NCBI GenBank assembly: GCA_023055505.1 | Contig: JALIRH010000027.1 | Location: 2,988,501-3,052,500, forward strand | Length of the DNA stretch: 64,000 bases | Source: Callipepla californica brunnescens | Taxonomy: Eukaryota > Chordata > Aves > Galliformes > Odontophoridae | Direction of reading: 5' to 3' | Part shown: positions 60,207-64,000 of the stretch, piece after piece | How the letters are laid out: every line of letters begins with the position of its first letter | Numbering within the stretch: position 1 is the first letter of the stretch | Program-made: the position numbers and the translations under genes | The notes under the pieces: model-generated | Told to the model about the DNA's origin: nothing | Databases searched by the model: none | What the model saw: the letters and a program-made list of their open reading frames with translations, nothing else

Positions 60207-63200
60207 CTACAGGGAGAAAAGAAAAAGAGATTCTGAAGTAATAAGAAATAAGATTGGCATACCTTTAATATACCACTGAAAATCCTCCAACTCTACCAAA
60301 AAAATCTATACCAGCATGTGTTTTCTTCATACCCCTTATAAAATTGCTGATATATTGGCCACAGTTTCAGTGCTCAGCTCTTGTATTTCTTTTGCTTTGG
60401 TTCCGTCAGAAAGAATATGTCAGTTTAGAGAGCAAAGGCTTGTCCCTATGATTCATCTATACTAAAACTCCCATTTACTGACTGTACATAAACATAAAAC
60501 ACAATGAAGGCATTCCTCCTGTGGCTGCACTGTCATATATTGTCTGTTTATTTACAATCTATCATCACCACTCCTAAATGACGATACAAAATACGGCAGA
60601 GGAGAAGCAGCAGTTTGTTAAGGGGCAAATCTGAAATGCAGTAAAATGACTGTAAAATCAGGATGTTAAAGATGGGATCATCATGAAATGCTGCAAATTT
60701 ATCACTTACATTACTGGAGATGAAAGAGAACAAATTCTAACTTGGCACATAGTAAATATTTTACAGAGATTGCTATTCCTGTCTGATTTTCCAGCAGAGA
60801 AATTTATAGTGAGGACATTTTAAGGCCACCAGCAGCTTGGAAATGGTTTCTAATTTAGGACCAGTGAAATGGAATACACCCAAATCCCTTAAAAACAGAC
60901 ACTGCAGATAGGTCCAAATACATTTGCCATCCCTACAAAGGAAGAGGTCCCCTTTAGAGAACCAGGAGCATGTATTTGTACATCCTTCAGGACTGCCTCC
61001 AGGCCCAACTACATGGTTTGACATAAATTTGGGAAGCGAGCACAATTTAGCTCTGTATTTCAGTCAAAGCTGTCACAGCACAGTCTTCATCAAATCTGGG
61101 AAGAGCTGCAGTTCTTCTTCATTGAAAAAAAATACAACAAAGCTTGAAATCAATCTTTGCAAACATTCTTTTTTCCTTCAGGCTTTCACAGCCTCATGCA
61201 GGGAATGGAAATGATGCAATACCAGGTCTTTCACTCACTAAAACATCCCAACAAATACAACTGCAAAATGAGGGCTCAGAGAGTTTTCTTCTGCTTGACA
61301 GTTTATATTGGTATTAACACAGCTCCATATTAGAGAAGAATCATTAAATTGTCATCAAAACCAAACTAAGCTATCAACTTGGGTTTGCCAAGAAAAGCTT
61401 TCAGGATGAATCAAAGGAAAGTACACATTATACAAAATGGAAAAGCTGCCAACTCCTTCTTCAGAAATGTAAGGGTCTTCTCCTATGAGCGCTTTTTCAA
61501 GAAACCAAGAAATTTGGGAAACTCAACAGTAATTTTATTGAAAATAAGAGAATGAAAAGGCAAAATCTAGCCTTCAAAACGTAGCTGTTTGCCAAGCAGT
61601 ACTTTGTGAAGGTTTTTGTGCTTGCTTTGGTAAGTACTTCTGTGTCATTCATTGCCTTAGTAAATGGTTCTATGACCTGACTTTGACTATACACATGCCT
61701 ATCAAACAATTTAAGGCACATTTTCAAACAAAATCATGCTGTAATTTTGTGTTTACAAACAAAACTTGATGGGAACTTTTTGCCTTATGAACACATATCC
61801 TTACACATTTTGTTAGCACGCCTGGTGCTAAGGAGAACAAAAACCACAGCTTCAAAGAACGATGCTGAATCAGGAGATCTTTACAGTTCTGTCTAACATC
61901 TGACATAAGTGGTATACACGTGTATAATGTAATGATATAGAGGGAAAAGATACACATATATAAATATGTATTTTTAAGAGCAGTAAGTACATTCTGACTA
62001 TGATACCTTATCATCCTCTACACCCTTTGCTTTTTGCAGGCACAGCACAGAAAGTTTGGGGGCAAAGAAAAACAGAACTGAAATTACTGCTGGAATGGAA
62101 ACTTCGCACGGAGGGAACCCAACTATTTATATCTCTTTAATAGAAGTAAATGGCAAAACATCCAAAACATCCTAAAGGCTAACAAGTAAGAGAGAACATT
62201 CTTCACTAGTATTTCATGCTTTTTTCTGTTTCAAGCCCCTGTACTTGCTTTAATTCTGGAACGATGAGAGAAAGCTGAAGAGTTGTCTGTGCACCCACCC
62301 TGGATGATAACAGCACTCACATTACTCCCCGTATCAACATGGGCTTCTCGTGTCCACAGATCACACTTTAATTATAAGTCACATTAGTAGTAACAATTAT
62401 TTTGCCACCACCATTTAACTGCTTAAATTATTAGCTGCAATTATCACATATTAATTGTTAATACAGTGTAAGACTTCCAAATATTAAATACGCATTCAGT
62501 GCATGACTGAGGAAACGACACTGTTTTGTGCCAGTGCTGTTCAGCAGAGGTAAACCACTGAGCCAGAGGCAAGATCCTGCAGATTTTTTTTCCAAATATC
62601 TTCTTTTAATCAATGTAAACTTTAAATAATTCCTGAAGCGTTGCTGGCAGTCATATTTCATAGTAAACATGGGGAGCCAAGCCAGGATATGACAGATGAA
62701 CTGCCAAATAGTGGCTGCTATTTGCAAGAGAATTGAACTTTGCACTAAACTTGGCGTAGATTAATTGTGAAACTCCAAAGGGAAAACCCACTTCTGTTTC
62801 CAAAATCCATCAAAATTAAGAAAGTGGCAATTGGAAAAGCATTACCACTGCATTTGTTAAGCAGTGATGAATGACAGGCTATATTAAAATTGCAATTATT
62901 CTCACACTGAAAAGTGCATTTATTTTTGCTTTTCTTCGGGCAATTCCAACTTGCTGAAAGGAGAACTGGATGCAATGCATTACAATTAAATTGGAAAGGA
63001 AACTCTGGGAAATGAACTTAAATTAGAAGCACCCCAGGCCTGGTGGGAGCAGGGCAGTGCTCTGCGCTGGTAATGCACCTATGGACACCGAACCCATGTG
63101 AAAATGAACAGGGAATGTACACGAACACCTCACAGAGCTCTGGAAAAATCAAAACCCCATCCTCTGGACTTGAAGTGAAGATGCTGATTCTATGGATGCT

Positions 63201-64000
63201 TGAATCGCTACCAAGAACAGAAGGGGGAAGACGTACTAAGGATACACCCTGGAAGCACAGGCTGCTCTACCCACAGTAATCTCAAACATCTCCTACTGGG
63301 GCAGGAACACCAAATCCTGCATCCTTCCTCATCCCCCCAGGAAGCAACAGTGCTCCAACGGGCTGAGCCCACCGCACTTTGCACCACGTGTATTTCACTT
63401 AAAAGAGCTCCAAGTTCCCCAAGCGATTACCAAGTTAATAAAACATATTTGAGAAGAAGCTGGTGTGTTTCCTCTGAGTGGAAACAAATCCCACGCTCAT
63501 CCCACACCATCCTCGGGCAAACTTCTGTTTCGTTGGAGAACGTTTTCAGACTCTAGCTCTCCCGAGCACCTTGCCAACAGTGACTGCAATACCCATGGCA
63601 CACAGACACTGACTGTGAGCGCCTTTCTTACGTTTGCTGTTTATTTCCTGTTGAGACAACAAGAACCTCAGCTGGCAATGAGCACAGCACCAACATCTGA
63701 GAAAGCAGCTTTTACCTCGAGGAGCTGGGGAGCCCAGGAGCCAGATGCTGTGGCTGGAAATAAGGCCCAGGGCTTTAAGTACGGCTTCTGTGGCCTCAGA
63801 AATGGCATCAGGACGTTGCTTAGTAAAATTATCTTCAAAAGCAAGGGGCACTGGAAACACAGCAGCACAGCTGCACAAGCCTCAGAAAGTAATTACTTAT
63901 TCATTTTATCCGTGTGTTTAATATTGGACATATACCCTTTTAAACATCATTACACCTTTACATTCTGATCACTTTTCTCAATGTATAGCTTCACATTGAT
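60207..64000 (-). other. PRKCA: PRKCA intron 3 (partial)
   Basis: The intron upstream of exon 4 runs off the window. No exon 3 (C1A end) is seen in it. A cluster of TAAT/ATTA motifs lies at 62367-62466. Nothing else is recognised. Confidence 0.85.
62367..62466. promoter_or_regulatory. Cluster of TAAT/ATTA homeodomain-type core motifs
   Basis: About ten TAAT or ATTA cores in 100 bases, in repeat-free sequence inside a PRKCA intron. This is the composition of many conserved non-coding elements, but it also occurs by chance in A-T-rich DNA. Confidence 0.25.

Noticed and set aside
63465..63968. 167-codon plus-strand frame at the right end
   Set aside because: No recognisable content. It is inside a PRKCA intron on the opposite strand.

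Overview
The window is bird nuclear DNA. It holds spliced vertebrate genes with GT-AG introns, and several copies of the avian CR1 LINE 3' end (tails near 18.4, 35.6 and 57.7 kb, longer pieces near 15.4 and 46.6 kb). The two genes are in the order and orientation known from the PRKCA-CACNG5-CACNG4-CACNG1 block of vertebrates. The species cannot be fixed from the sequence; a chicken-like bird fits. Both genes lie on the minus strand, so they read from right to left.

Layout. Positions 1-1732: CACNG5 3' UTR and downstream sequence. Positions 1733-4364: all five coding exons of CACNG5, a complete 275-residue TARP/calcium-channel gamma-5 subunit. Positions 4385-12316: probably the first intron of CACNG5. 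Positions 11790-12425: a CpG island with a strong minus-strand splice donor, taken here as the CACNG5 promoter and non-coding first exon, followed by a pyrimidine tract of about 360 bp. Positions 12790-19080: intergenic DNA with CR1 pieces and a G-rich stretch. Positions 19110-21031: probable PRKCA 3' UTR. Positions 21032-60206: fourteen coding exons of PRKCA, corresponding to exons 4-17 of the 17-exon human gene. They encode the second C1 domain, the C2 domain, the V3 hinge, the whole kinase domain and the C-terminal tail. The first three exons (pseudosubstrate and C1A) must lie to the right of the window.

All PRKCA splice phases were worked through by hand. The 14 exons join into 578 codons plus stop without a frame break, and all five CACNG5 exons also join in frame. 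PKC-alpha is a calcium- and diacylglycerol-dependent kinase. CACNG5 is a membrane auxiliary subunit of AMPA receptors and calcium channels. They are neighbours by ancestral synteny; nothing in the sequence suggests a shared pathway or operon-like link.

No new enzymatic or defence system is visible. The points most worth a second look are: the PKC-alpha C-terminus, which lacks the PDZ ligand known from mammals; a two-residue longer V3 hinge; the inferred CACNG5 promoter with a start-stop upstream ORF; an intronic CpG cluster; and several small tandem or inverted repeats in PRKCA introns and 3' UTR.
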